Counted from the stretch's first letter, positions 12,384 through 23,280 are shown. The stretch: 32,283 nucleotides of DNA from Paramecium octaurelia (GCA_905182995.1 CAJJDP010000212.1:3435-35717); one strand, 5' to 3'. Notes: a model not told the origin generated them from the sequence alone. A program made the numbers and translations.

Positions 12384-13618
12384 AAGCTTGTAATCTCTTC
12401 GTTTAATTTGATGTTGAAGTTTTTCAGAGATTTTGAATAAAATTAAGCTACTCTCAAAACATTGGTATTTTTTCTGTTCACAAAATAAAAGGCCATTTTA
12501 GATTGAAGTCTAGAACTCCTTAAAGAGAAATTCATAATAAAGTTTGCTATATTACTATATAGTAGAGTAGAATACATAATATTAATCTAAGTTTATTGAA
12601 ACTTAGATTTTTGTTTATTTACAATCATAGATATAAAAAAAGGATTCAAATTGAAAACATATGTATTAATTTATTATTTCATTTAATTAAAACTTACTTT
12701 AATAATAATATTTATAAAGTCTTGTTAAACATCGTGTTGAAAGACTGAATATTTCATGATACTTACATTAAGACTACCTTTACTATTTTATAAATTGTAA
12801 GTACTATTTTTAAAGGAATTAGGGTAGTTGAATTTCCATAATATTTATTACTTAATTTAACAAATATTTTGCATAATCATCTCGGTCTAATGCTATATTT
12901 AATTTTAAGGGTTATTTTTGTTTAAAATTCTATAACAGTCGATAACAGCATCTCTTCTAAACAAATTGTTTTCCTTGATAATAAATATAAATTTCTATTT
13001 AGGTATTATTAAATCACTTAATGGTTATATTTATAAAATTATAACACCTTTTTGACCTGATCATATTAACAGAATACATTATCAGAGTCAAATATATACA
13101 ATGAACTGTTGCAAATTTGATAAGTTTAATTAATGTTTAAATTTATCAATACATTTTATTCAAACTAGTTTTATAGGAAAATAAGATTTGAATGAGTGTG
13201 AATATTATGAAATGGATATTGTTAATTCAGTATAACTTGCGATGTAATTTTAGTTCAAATTAATGAGGAATCGCTTATCATTAATTCATTAATTACCAAA
13301 ATTATAATTTCACATCTTTCTTACATTATTATTTTTTGAATTCTATTTTTTTGTTTAAAAAGTCATTTATGATTTTTGTGTCTTATTAATTCAAATGCGC
13401 ACACACATAAAAATATTTTCTATCAAATAGAGAGAAGAACTAATATCATTATGTTCACAATAAGAAACATCATCAACGTGAGAGAGGCTTTACAGCAAAA
13501 TGTCCTAATGTTTCATTTAAGCATCGAGTCTAGTTTTAGCTCGATTGTTTTTAATGACCATAACGTTACAACTCTAACATTGATAAAACGCAATTATATA
13601 TTAATTTTAATTCAATTT
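12384..13618. repeat. Direct duplication, copy 1 of 1235 bp (left of N 13619)
   Basis: Recurs at 13620-14854 with a constant offset of 1236 bases and is identical wherever compared. A single N at 13619 is the only base between the copies. As at 5608, one copy ends at the N while the other continues into unique sequence on its right. It contains part of the minus-strand pseudogene. Probably an unmerged contig overlap. Confidence 0.97.
12584..12609. repeat. Perfect 11-bp inverted repeat (hairpin)
   Basis: AATCTAAGTTT, a 4-base spacer ATTG, then AAACTTAGATT. The arms are exactly complementary. It lies inside the decayed minus-strand gene, so it is probably incidental. Its identical copy in the duplicated block is at 13820-13845. 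Confidence 0.9.
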
Positions 13619-13619
13619 N
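13619..13619. other. Single undetermined base: probable scaffold join
   Basis: A lone N between the two identical 1235-bp blocks, with the same arrangement as at 5608. Confidence 0.85.
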
Positions 13620-14854
13620 AAGCTTGTAATCTCTTCGTTTAATTTGATGTTGAAGTTTTTCAGAGATTTTGAATAAAATTAAGCTACTCTCAAAACATTG
13701 GTATTTTTTCTGTTCACAAAATAAAAGGCCATTTTAGATTGAAGTCTAGAACTCCTTAAAGAGAAATTCATAATAAAGTTTGCTATATTACTATATAGTA
13801 GAGTAGAATACATAATATTAATCTAAGTTTATTGAAACTTAGATTTTTGTTTATTTACAATCATAGATATAAAAAAAGGATTCAAATTGAAAACATATGT
13901 ATTAATTTATTATTTCATTTAATTAAAACTTACTTTAATAATAATATTTATAAAGTCTTGTTAAACATCGTGTTGAAAGACTGAATATTTCATGATACTT
14001 ACATTAAGACTACCTTTACTATTTTATAAATTGTAAGTACTATTTTTAAAGGAATTAGGGTAGTTGAATTTCCATAATATTTATTACTTAATTTAACAAA
14101 TATTTTGCATAATCATCTCGGTCTAATGCTATATTTAATTTTAAGGGTTATTTTTGTTTAAAATTCTATAACAGTCGATAACAGCATCTCTTCTAAACAA
14201 ATTGTTTTCCTTGATAATAAATATAAATTTCTATTTAGGTATTATTAAATCACTTAATGGTTATATTTATAAAATTATAACACCTTTTTGACCTGATCAT
14301 ATTAACAGAATACATTATCAGAGTCAAATATATACAATGAACTGTTGCAAATTTGATAAGTTTAATTAATGTTTAAATTTATCAATACATTTTATTCAAA
14401 CTAGTTTTATAGGAAAATAAGATTTGAATGAGTGTGAATATTATGAAATGGATATTGTTAATTCAGTATAACTTGCGATGTAATTTTAGTTCAAATTAAT
14501 GAGGAATCGCTTATCATTAATTCATTAATTACCAAAATTATAATTTCACATCTTTCTTACATTATTATTTTTTGAATTCTATTTTTTTGTTTAAAAAGTC
14601 ATTTATGATTTTTGTGTCTTATTAATTCAAATGCGCACACACATAAAAATATTTTCTATCAAATAGAGAGAAGAACTAATATCATTATGTTCACAATAAG
14701 AAACATCATCAACGTGAGAGAGGCTTTACAGCAAAATGTCCTAATGTTTCATTTAAGCATCGAGTCTAGTTTTAGCTCGATTGTTTTTAATGACCATAAC
14801 GTTACAACTCTAACATTGATAAAACGCAATTATATATTAATTTTAATTCAATTT
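13620..14854. repeat. Direct duplication, copy 2 of 1235 bp (right of N 13619)
   Basis: Identical to 12384-13618 as far as compared. It continues into unique sequence after 14854. The plus-strand standard-code frames here and at 13376 are shadows of the minus-strand gene and were not annotated. Confidence 0.97.
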
Positions 14855-15127
14855 TATCTATTTTTTTTTGCATTAATCCTATATTTGATCTAATACATTA
14901 TGTTCAAAACTTAAAGTCACGTTGCTTTCGAAATGCAATGAATATTATTTAAGTGCAATATAACTGAGACAGAATAAACTCAAACTTCCATCTTCATTTG
15001 TAAACAGTTCGTCACATAGTTCATTAGCTAATATTTTCGTTTCGATTCTAACTAATTCATTATAATTAGTTTATTCCTTATACAAAATTAAGTCAAATGC
15101 CAAATAGTTTAATTATAATTAGATCTT

Positions 15128-15910
15128 TCACACAAGTGATATAATATTAAAGATTAACAAATAAGGAGCACACATCAACTTTTCTTGTATTTATTTTGAT
15201 TCAAGGAATTTGATGACTCTTATTAAAATAGGTTCCTTTTAATATGGATTTTAAAATGATTCTTCTACAACTTGAGCATTGATGTGTTGAAGTTTCTAAT
15301 AATCTTCTTCATCTCCTTCTAATATATAACAGTCCTAAAAGAATGATTAACAAACAAAATATGGTCGTATTTAAAATTCAGCGCACTTTGAATTTAAATA
15401 GTTAATAAGACACCCTAATAACATATATTCAACTTTCATATTATTAATAAATTAAAATATTTCAGAATGGGAATGATTAAAGAATATATTCAAAAATAAT
15501 TATCTTTTATATTAAAACTACTTGAAATTTTTATAAGTGTTCTAAAAATACTATTAGGGTTCAAGTTTGATTTGTAAATACACTTTTTATTAGATACTAC
15601 GTCTAAAGAATTTAAGGAAGTTTAGATACATGGTCATTCTTAAATTTATTGATACTAATAAGATTTGCTTTTTGTGCATAAGAAAATTTGAGGAGTGCTT
15701 TTGATGATAGCACTAAAAATTGAAAAATGATAATAAAAATCAATATTAAATTAGAATTAGCAAAGATTAAATAAATGGTTTATAATGGATTAAATTTTGC
15801 CATTTAAATGTCTATGATACTTAAATCAGACCAAGATTTTTGTTATATTGATTACTCTAGGTTGGTGTTAACAGTGATATTGGATATATTGAAAACACGA
15901 CACCACAGTA
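15128..15910 (-). pseudogene. Unrecognised protein gene in two overlapping frames
   Basis: One ciliate-code frame is open from 15739 to TGA at 15130-15128 (203 codons). Its C-terminal half looks strongly protein-like: LGCLINYLNSKCAEF, then FVCQSFFQDCYILEGDEEDYQKL, INAQVVEESFQNPYQKEP and ILIRVIKFLESKQIQEK. A second frame, open from upstream of an ATG at 15803 to TGA at 15563-15561, carries a hydrophobic helix (ANSNLILIFIIIFQFLVL) followed by KALLKFSYAQKANLISINKFKNDHVSKL. The second reads like the N-terminal continuation of the first, so a frameshift, an IES or an unrecognised intron probably joins them. The protein would have a membrane helix and a cytosolic part. I do not recognise the family. 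Confidence 0.4.
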
Positions 15911-17400
15911 ATCAAAAAAGTTTGTGATACAATAAATTAAATAATATGAACCTTAACGAGAGGAATGATCAATAATCAGAGAGTGATTATATTTTTTAAG
16001 ACAAATGAATATATATAATTATTATTCTTATTATTAATTCCTGTTAAGGAACAACTCACATCACAAATCTTTCTCTTCACTATGTATTTGAAGCATATTC
16101 TCATTCTCAATTTTTCCTTGTGAATTTTTACTGCTATTCCAGCTAGCAAATTGTTATATTATTCCATCCTAATCCCTACATGATATTCTATGTCGTGTTA
16201 TCTTTAAATGCACTTAATGATAGTTACAAATTTTATACTAGATGCTATATGGTAACCTCAAATTTCCAAGAATGATATTAAAATTCTTCACCATAATTTG
16301 GTAGCCCTAACAATTTCTTATTACTTTTCCTCTCAATAAGTTCCAATTAAATTATGTTTGACTTAACGCCAGTCGATATAAAAGCATTTTACAATAGTTT
16401 TTATGAGGTTTCGCAATACTTTCCAGTATTATAAGTATTGGAACAATGAATAAAATTGTTATTATTGATGTGAATTACTAATTACTTTGGATTTCCGAGA
16501 AATATTCATTAGGACTAATCTTAGCCTTACCCAACATTGGATGATTGGTAAAGGTTTTAATTCCATATATCCTATTCGAGGATGTGATTCTTGTTTATCT
16601 TATAAACTCATCTCTAATATCGTCAGATAACTATTACTCTTCTACTATTCACCTTGTGTTTTATCTCACCTTTCGTGTTATCATCTAATGAAATAACATG
16701 CATTCACTCTCAGTTTACATATCTTTAACGTAGTTATGCCCTTTCTTAAATCATATCATAACTCTTTAAAATTTAAATATTTCAAATTCTGCTTATTTTT
16801 TTATACTTTGAAACAAATAGAGTAAGTACAGAAAATTTGGATGGATGATAAATGGAGTAAATTCAAGATATTAGAGGAAATGTTGACAATTAGCCCCTAA
16901 ATAAGAAATTGTCAAAGAGCCGATGAAATACTCTCCTTGTACTGTCTACATCCTTGAATCATATGTTAAGATAAAAATTGCTATCGGCTGAATTTCATAA
17001 TAGTGTTGCTAATTATTCCTAATCTGGCTTTTTTCAAAGCCTAGTCAAATCATAATTTATATACATAACCACTTTATGAGAATAGTTATGCTTGCTAAAA
17101 TTATGAAGCAATATCTTTTGCGAAACCAATTTTATTTTCTATATGTCGAGTTAACACCATCACAATTAATAAGCATAATTCCAAATGCTGATTTATTTTG
17201 AATCAGCAGGTGAGTTGATTATTGTGAAAGCGTTTTCAACTTCTTGTTGTATCAGCTGCCTTTGAAAGACTTGTATTACTTGTTGAAATACTGGTCTTAC
17301 TACTCATAACTTGTATTTTAATTGGCATAAACAAAACATTTTGTTTCTCACCCCACAGTCATGATCAAATCAAAAAGTAGCTAAACCATGTGTATATGGA
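15911..17400. other. Stretch with no supported gene
   Basis: No frame on either strand looked like a protein. TGA and TCA occur frequently and short open pieces do not connect. The base composition is slightly richer in G and C than the spacer at 9703-10249, as expected for old, decayed coding or repeat sequence. Confidence 0.4.
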
Positions 17401-17444
17401 TATACGGGGAATATAATTTTTTATTTCATAATAGCTGAACTTTT

Positions 17445-17669
17445 AATGTTACTTGCACTGCTACATTAAGAAATGGAATTCTTGTGGAACCAACAAGAAA
17501 TGCGCAAACCTGGAAAATATTTGGATCATGAGCTTGTGATCCATTCAATAGTGAAGATTGCTTAATATGCCGTGCATTTGATATAATGAGCAAGCATAAT
17601 TAAGAGTTATGTTGTTGTTAAGTGGTGAAGATGCGGACTACTCAATAGGTTCCCAATTTTGCATTTTGA
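17445..17669 (+). pseudogene. Possible Cys-rich protein remnant
   Basis: In ciliate code this frame reads NVTCTATLRNGILVEPTRNA, then QTWKIFGS, TGA, ACDPFNSEDCLICRAFDIMSK and ELCCCQ. The spacing of cysteines and the NG/LVE/W positions resemble a secreted Cys-rich repeat, but one TGA interrupts it and nothing similar follows. The assignment is weak and no family name is justified. Confidence 0.25.
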
Positions 17670-18239
17670 TAAGAATCGCACCCTTCTTCCTTTACATATT
17701 AATCCTCCATCTGACAATGAGTGCTAGCTCAGATAATTAGTTCCCATACTCGTATTCTAATACTAAAAGATTTAATTGCTTAATTGTTGTGATTAATATT
17801 AGCCTAGTCCAATTGAATTATGCTATGTCTTTTGAACTATTTTGCACATGTCCTCAAACCTAGCTCTGGTTCTATAAAATGGCAACCATATCCTACACTT
17901 CTATTAATGATGTCATTTTAGATTGTTAAAATTTAAAAAACATAATAATGACTAATGTATATGGATATAAAATGAATCTCAGCAATCCAAATAAATGGCT
18001 TTTTGTTCTCTTTGAGTTTATGCTATATTGACTTACATATTTGACTTGTGCTTTATAAATATATTTCTTATATGAAAGTCTTTGGCAGCTTTTAAGTTAA
18101 TTTAATAAAAACTTCATTATATATATAATTCTTGTCAGTATCAGTATTAGCTACCAAGTCTAGTGATTGTGCATATTTCCAAGATGCTTCCAATGCTGTT
18201 GTTTCTGTTTCCAATTATATGTATCCTAAGACAACTTTG

Positions 18240-18850
18240 TTACCGAGTAGATCATGCAATCATTAAGGGTACCATTTTACAGCCAGTCTTCTCACACTTT
18301 TTAATATAATTATTCTTGAAAATCTTGTAACTCCGATACTGATTGATGTATGCTTGAATAATATTCTCCTAATTACTGCTAATTATGACGCCATCTGGAT
18401 TTTTAGTTTACTTGTCATTATCATATAATGTTTAAAGCTTCCTTGATAGTCCAAAAATGTTCTAAATTTTCCCTCGATTGATGTTAAATCTACGTTTTAT
18501 TGGTTATCTTTATTTGCTAAGTACTTTGTCTATTCAAAATTAAGTTTTATTCCTAATTTCTTTGCAGTATGAATATGTCTGTGGATAATGAAATTACTTC
18601 CTGTTTTGTAATCATCACTACATGCGCCTTTATTTAAAACTGCATCCAGCAGTTTCTTTCTCCTTTTAGCTTCGGTGAACATATTTTAGTTTCATTATTA
18701 TTCCATCTCTAATCTATCAGATTATTAAAGAATATATTAAATAGACCTAACGAAGATCCTTATTGTACTCCATTTTAGAAACTTACCTTCTCTTTAGAAA
18801 TTGGATTTGTAGAGATTATCATAGACATTGATAAAAAATCAATACTATTC
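18240..18850 (-). mobile_element. Decayed LINE (non-LTR retrotransposon) reverse transcriptase
   Basis: Reading the minus strand in ciliate code, 18774-18715 gives NGVQQGSSLGLFNIFFNNLI. This matches the classic non-LTR reverse transcriptase motif GVPQGSPLSPLLFNIFINDL with two residues lost after the GSSL. About 110 bases further on, in a different frame, comes LLDAVLNKGACSDDYKTGSN, where the DD pair fits the catalytic xADD motif with a degenerate first position, followed by KKLGIKLNFEQTKYL. Next (about 18475-18240) FRTFLDYQGSFKHYM is in the place of the FKYLG...F..HI segment that follows the catalytic core in LINEs. At least two frame changes show it is dead. Endonuclease and 3' end are not recognisable. 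The upstream boundary may be near 19190, where an unrelated plus-strand ORF starts. Confidence 0.7.
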
Positions 18851-19199
18851 AGATATGCACCTTATCAATCGCTAAGTCTTCAATACATGTATAAAAGATT
18901 TTCTTATGACAGCAAATAAATCTTCTCTTCTTCTTGTATTCATTATAGAACTTCAATTCTATATGGTTTTAAGTTTCTGGAATTAGTGTATAAATTTTAT
19001 GTGTTGAGACAAACTTGTTTAGGGCTTTCACCCCAGCCAATAAGTCGATAACACATCTTCCTTAGATTAAACACCAATCCCACCTAGAGCTTGTAGATGA
19101 GTGAAATAGGGGTAGTATAATGGCTTCTACTGATGACTCTGGTTGAGGAAGACCTCTTTATAGTTGTATCTTTATTGATAACAATTCTCATAAATAATT

Positions 19200-19490
19200 A
19201 TGAGGTAATTTGCTAGAGATGAAATATTAAAATATGATTTAGAATTTAATTTAATGTTAAAGTTAGGTATCCATCATGCTCATTTGGAAAATGTTGAAAA
19301 AATCAAAAATCTTGAAGAATTTATTGAAAATAATAATAAAGAATGTGATGATTTGATTGATGAACTTAATTAACTTGTCGAAAGTGTGAATCAATCATTT
19401 TCTTAATTGAAAATTGGAATAAGAGATAAATATTCTGTTTAAAAGGAAAGATTACTACATCTAATTAGTAATAAATAAATGAGTCCTTGA
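19200..19490 (+). CDS. Small acidic coiled-coil protein, 96 aa (possibly N-terminus of the TPR gene)
   Basis: ATG at 19200 to TGA at 19488-19490 in ciliate code, preceded by an in-frame TGA. The product is Glu/Asp/Asn/Leu-rich (ENVEKIKNLEEFIENNN, ECDDLIDELNQLVESVNQS), typical of a coiled coil. After the stop the same frame continues protein-like (IQSSIQLNKNNQLQPSFRID), so the TGA may be a mutation. A broken TPR gene follows on the same strand within 200 bp. Paramecium TPR proteins often have such an N-terminal coil, so the two may be one former gene. No function can be assigned. Confidence 0.45.
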
Positions 19491-19659
19491 ATTCAATCAT
19501 CAATTTAACTAAATAAAAATAATTAATTGCAACCATCATTTAGAATAGACAAAGAAATAAACTAATACATTTAATAATTTATATGAATAATTATTATTGT
19601 ACATTATTTCATATTATTATTATGTAAAATATGTAAATAACCATATCATCATTTAATTA

Positions 19660-20222
19660 TAAAATTTAAGATAGAACTTTAAAAAGAGTTTGATAAAGGA
19701 GGTAATTATATCATAATGATATCATAGGTTATCAATTATATATGGATGATAAGTATAAATAAGCCATAGAGTTAGTTGATAAATTAATATAATCTGACCC
19801 TCATAATCATTTCTCTATATAGTTTAAAGGTAAAATTAATAGATTATTAATATGCGAATTATTTATCTATAAGATAATTAATCAATTTGAGAAATGCAAT
19901 CATTTGATTGGATAAAGCTTTAGCTATAAATCCTAACCTTGTTTGTTCCTTAAGCATTAAAGTTAGTCTGATTCATAATTAAATTAATAGTGGAATTTTT
20001 ATGAATTTACAAAAGATTATTGTTATAGATAAGATTATTAAAACGAATGAGAATGCTTATTTAATTAAATGTATACTGGTAAAAGACGAATACAAAATAA
20101 TGAAGCACTAATTGATTTTGAAAATCTTTGAATGCAGCACTCAAAAATTAATTAACAAATTCCTTCATAAGTATTCTTAACTTTTAAAATTAGATTTTTG
20201 CAAAAGTAAACTGAAGAAATGA
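19660..20222 (+). pseudogene. Broken TPR-repeat protein gene
   Basis: Three ciliate-code frames succeed one another: KFKIELQKEFDKGGNY, then from 19727 GYQLYMDDKYKQAIELVDKL with IQSDPHNHFSIQFKGK, then from 19911 DKALAINPNLVCSLSIK. The pattern YxxAIxLxDKxIxxDPxN...KG and DKALAINPN is that of tetratricopeptide repeats, with two shifts breaking the series. TPRs form helical scaffolds for protein binding. The frames end at TGA 20050 and TGA 20222. Together with the coil upstream it is best read as a dead member of a large Paramecium TPR family. Confidence 0.6.
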
Positions 20223-20599
20223 TTATTCATTTTTATATAAATTACATTTTGTTTTCTTTTTATTATAAGGCCTTATTTTCCTTATATATCAAATACTTGA
20301 TTTTCTTTCTGAATTTATTTTGGTAAAATAATTTCATTTGATTTACAATCCATAAATAGCATTATATCTTTTTTATATAACTACTTTTAGAATTTGTTAA
20401 GACTTGCTTTCCAGAAAAAAATTTGAAAGTTTAATTTTAAAAAATGAATAAACCTAATTCAAAGCATTGATGTTATTTATAACATTAATATTATTTTTAT
20501 TAATAGAATATTTTTATAATAGAATAAATTTGTTATTTGAAGACCACTCATTCAAGAGCAATCAATGCCTCCTATTAAATTTAATATTATCTTATTGCT

Positions 20600-20944
20600 A
20601 TGTAATAATCAGTGAAACTTATTTGCTATTGCCCTAGTGAATGTGTATGCAAGTTAAATCAACCAAGGCAATGGTATCATTCCTAATGCTCAGGACCTTT
20701 ATATATTACATCAGAAGGAGATGTTTTTTGCAATTCAAAAGGTTGCTAAACTTCCTTTATTAAGGATCACATTTTCTAATGTGAAAAGGCAAAAGCAGCC
20801 TCAAAAAGTTGCAAATTTAAATCGGTATCAGAATGTATGATGACTTTTGCGGCTTCGTTCTAATAAACTGAGCTTGTAGAACAAAATTTGATGTAATTTA
20901 CGGAAAATTTTGTAATACAAATTCGTAAGAGATGGTATTAATGA
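20600..20944 (+). CDS. Small Cys-rich protein, about 114 aa, ciliate family of unknown function
   Basis: ATG 20600 to TGA 20942-20944 in ciliate code, uninterrupted. The first 70 residues hold a dense metal-site pattern: ICYCPSECVCKLNQPRQWYH, then CSGPLYITSEGDVFC, CQTSFIKDHIFQC. The last third (CMMTFAASFQQTELVEQNLM) is helical. Sequences with a CxC...WYHxxC...LYIT..G.VxC...C...F.C layout are, as far as I recall, a recurrent small-protein family in ciliates, probably zinc-binding. The start is uncertain because the frame stays open upstream, and another ATG in a different frame at 20565 (MPPIKFNI) could be the original start joined by a shift. It is the best-preserved complete ORF in the second half of the window. 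Confidence 0.55.
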
Positions 20945-22416
20945 GTCAATTTTGAATTATCATATCAAATATATCATTAAATATAAAATCACTTTATTTC
21001 TGGTTATAATCATTATAACCTACCTATAGCAATTAAATCATTAATTTTAATTTATGAGAAAAGAGTTTAGGATTATAAACTATATAATAGCTTGAACATT
21101 TGAGAATTGATAATAGATTTAAAGATATCAAAAATAAAAGGAATTATTTTTTAATCGACTTTAATTAATTTAAACTAACATTTAACAAAATAAAATAATT
21201 ATTAACAAATAAAACCCTTCTAATATGTAAATTGAATAGAATTAATATGAATCCTTTTTCTTCGCTTAGAATTTTAAAACTATTGGGCACTTATCCTGCT
21301 GATTGTATTTAAAATTGAATTAGATAGAAAGTTATATTGATTATAAATTAAATTATGGGTTTTTGTTTTAAATGCTAGACAAAAATATTCTGGATTTTAA
21401 GTTGTTGCTTTTTATTAGAATATAAATTTTAATAATAAAGCTTATAACTCCTAAGATAAGGCAAAAATATTCTAATCTTAAAAAAATTATGACTGTATAC
21501 TCCTATATCTAGTTGAAATTAGTCAAAACTTTGGACCATTTGCATATCTTTGTTGGGAATTAAGATCAGACCCGTTGATAGAAATGGATTGAAAATCCTT
21601 CTATTTCCTTGTCGAGCTGTATTTCTTTTTTTCATTTTTAAAAGTTGTCTTTGTTAATAATAATTCTATATAATAATTTATTAATTTTAATTTAATGAAT
21701 CGCAATAGAAAATGTAGTATTGAGGGATTTTGATTTGGGAATGAAGAATGGATGGAATTCGCTCTCTGTATCTACTCTTTCTCATTTAAACTACAGGTCC
21801 TAAAATGAAATTAGAACCATTAAAAAAACATATGGAATTTGGTTTATTGCCATTTAAACTTAATTAAACATTTCATCATAGATATTAGCAATATATCTGA
21901 AATAATCGTAAAGTAAAATAAAATTTTAGAATTTTCAAACATTTACTAAAATAGAATAGACTAAGACTAAGTGATGTGTCTACCACAAAAGAATGTTCAA
22001 ACAAATAGAAGGATATTTGAGCAACAAATGAAAGCTTGTGTTAGTGCCAAATTCATTTTTGAATTCGTCGTAAATTATTTGTTCTCTTATAATATCGATA
22101 ATACATTTGCTATTAGAATCATGATTAATTTCGCCTTATTTGTTGAAAAAGATTACTCTCTCCAAAATAATTCAATCAAGATACTTTATTAGTTTGAAAT
22201 AATTATTACTTTAAATTTTAAATTATAAATATTTGATATCTTCAAAGGTAATATTTAAATTTGATGATAATTCCTTTAAGGTTAATTTTTTAGTGTCATT
22301 AATTTTTAGGTAACCCATCTTATTCAATTTAGATGTATCCTTGATCTTATTTATATTAAAGGACATTATTTTTCGAGAGCAAACATGGAATTAAAAAAAT
22401 TATAATTAAATATGCA
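20945..22416. other. Stretch with no supported gene
   Basis: A frame at 21974-22192 (MCLPQKNVQTNRRIFEQQMK) stays open but shows no motif and continues open upstream without a start. The remainder is AT-rich with frequent stops. A perfect 19-base palindrome sits at 21002-21020. Confidence 0.4.
21002..21020. repeat. 19-base perfect palindrome
   Basis: GGTTATAAT-C-ATTATAACC, 9-bp arms around one base. Located in non-coding sequence. Function unknown; it may be chance in AT-rich DNA. Confidence 0.85.
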
Positions 22417-23280
22417 TCAGCTTAATGTGCAGTCTGGATTGTATCACCATTTACATTTAATGCACTCACAATTTTTAACTTTGAATTTTTATAGCTCTCC
22501 ATCAAATCGTTCAACAGATTAATCTGGAAATAGTATCTTGACTATTGAAGTTGCTAAATTACTATCATAAATATTTTTTTGTCCTCCATTCAAAACAGCA
22601 TAAATTATTATTGTATAATATCTTATGCCTTCTATGATTCCTCTTCAATATTGATTCTAGTTCCTTAATTTTACCTAAGGCATTCCTATTTGGTAATCTA
22701 TACTAAATGATTTAAATAATAAGTATTAGCTCACCCTTCATTTTAAATATAATAAGAAATCAAATAATAATAAAATTCTATAAAAGCATATTTAAAAAAC
22801 AATTTTTTTAACTCCATTTTCAATATTCAACTTCAGCTTTTCTGTTATTCCTTTAATCTCTTTTCTTAATGCATCTTCTGTTCTAAAAATCCAACAAATA
22901 TTCTAAAATAATCCTGAAGAACTACTTATTTTTAACTATAAGCTCGTCAACTCTTTTTACTTATTGATCTATTTTCTTTATTTCACATTAGGCTATTGAT
23001 ATTTCTCAAGAAAATTGCTGCCATTTGAACATCTATTTCTAATTGTTATGGATTTAAAAAATACAGTATTAGAATTTAAGTTTGAATTATTTACTCTATT
23101 ATTCACATTCTTGTCATTTTAAATTGTAGAATAAAGAGCATCATTTATCATTTAAAAATCTCTAATGATTGGTATTGGAGTAAGAGCAACTTTCAATGTT
23201 CGAAATGTTTCAATTAATTTTACACTGCTTCTGCATTAGTTACAATAACTGCATCTGGGTTTTTAAAATAAACCTGTTAA
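22417..23280 (-). pseudogene. Broken gene of unknown family ending in a Cys cluster
   Basis: Ordered protein-like pieces in ciliate code on the minus strand. First comes NPDAVIVTNAEAV. A one-base shift leads into KLIETFRTLKVALTPIPIIR, continuing open to TGA at 22740-22738 (over 150 codons, with KEIKGITEKLKLNIENG near its end). A second shift leads to RLPNRNALGKIKELESILKR, and a third to GIIEGIRYYTIIIYAVLNGG, then LATSIVKILFPDQSVERFDG and finally CECIKCKW, TGA, YNPDC. The final CxCxxC...C cluster resembles a zinc knuckle. Several shifts and stops make this a pseudogene. The family is not recognised; a transposon-encoded protein is possible but not shown. Confidence 0.4.

Larger units (their letters stand above)
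10250..14706 (-). pseudogene. Broken paralogue of the 5954-9702 membrane protein
   Basis: On the minus strand, ciliate-code pieces follow the plus-strand protein in order. These include ...QYLDDTLFVLKQNEDACSQ, a terminal helix (LVVQIFWFIFIIIY), a basic stop and TGA at 10252-10250. Upstream, IEESNNQYLIL matches the plus copy's IENSNEEYIIL, and KGLIQIKQAIQNCHDQTSTFC matches its GPLLIRDDIISCDQSVSIYC. The pieces lie in different frames: one clean frame for 11074-10250, another for about 11790-11080, others above, with shifts near 11080, 11650-11700 and 11990 and stray TGAs. An ATG followed by a hydrophobic leader (MFLIVNIMILVLLS) at 14706 may be the old start. Homology is clear for 10250-12400, reasonable to about 12700 and tentative at the 5' end. 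The span is inflated by the artefactual-looking duplication around N 13619. Confidence 0.6.

Noticed and set aside
11662..12540. Long minus-strand frame without TGA across the paralogue
   Set aside because: Only part of it matches the plus-strand protein; for 11662-11990 a different frame matches better, so the whole run was not taken as one exon.
13376..14893. Plus-strand ORFs beginning MCLINSNAHTHK in both duplicated copies
   Set aside because: Opposite strand of the minus-strand pseudogene, no motif, and duplicated only because the block is duplicated.
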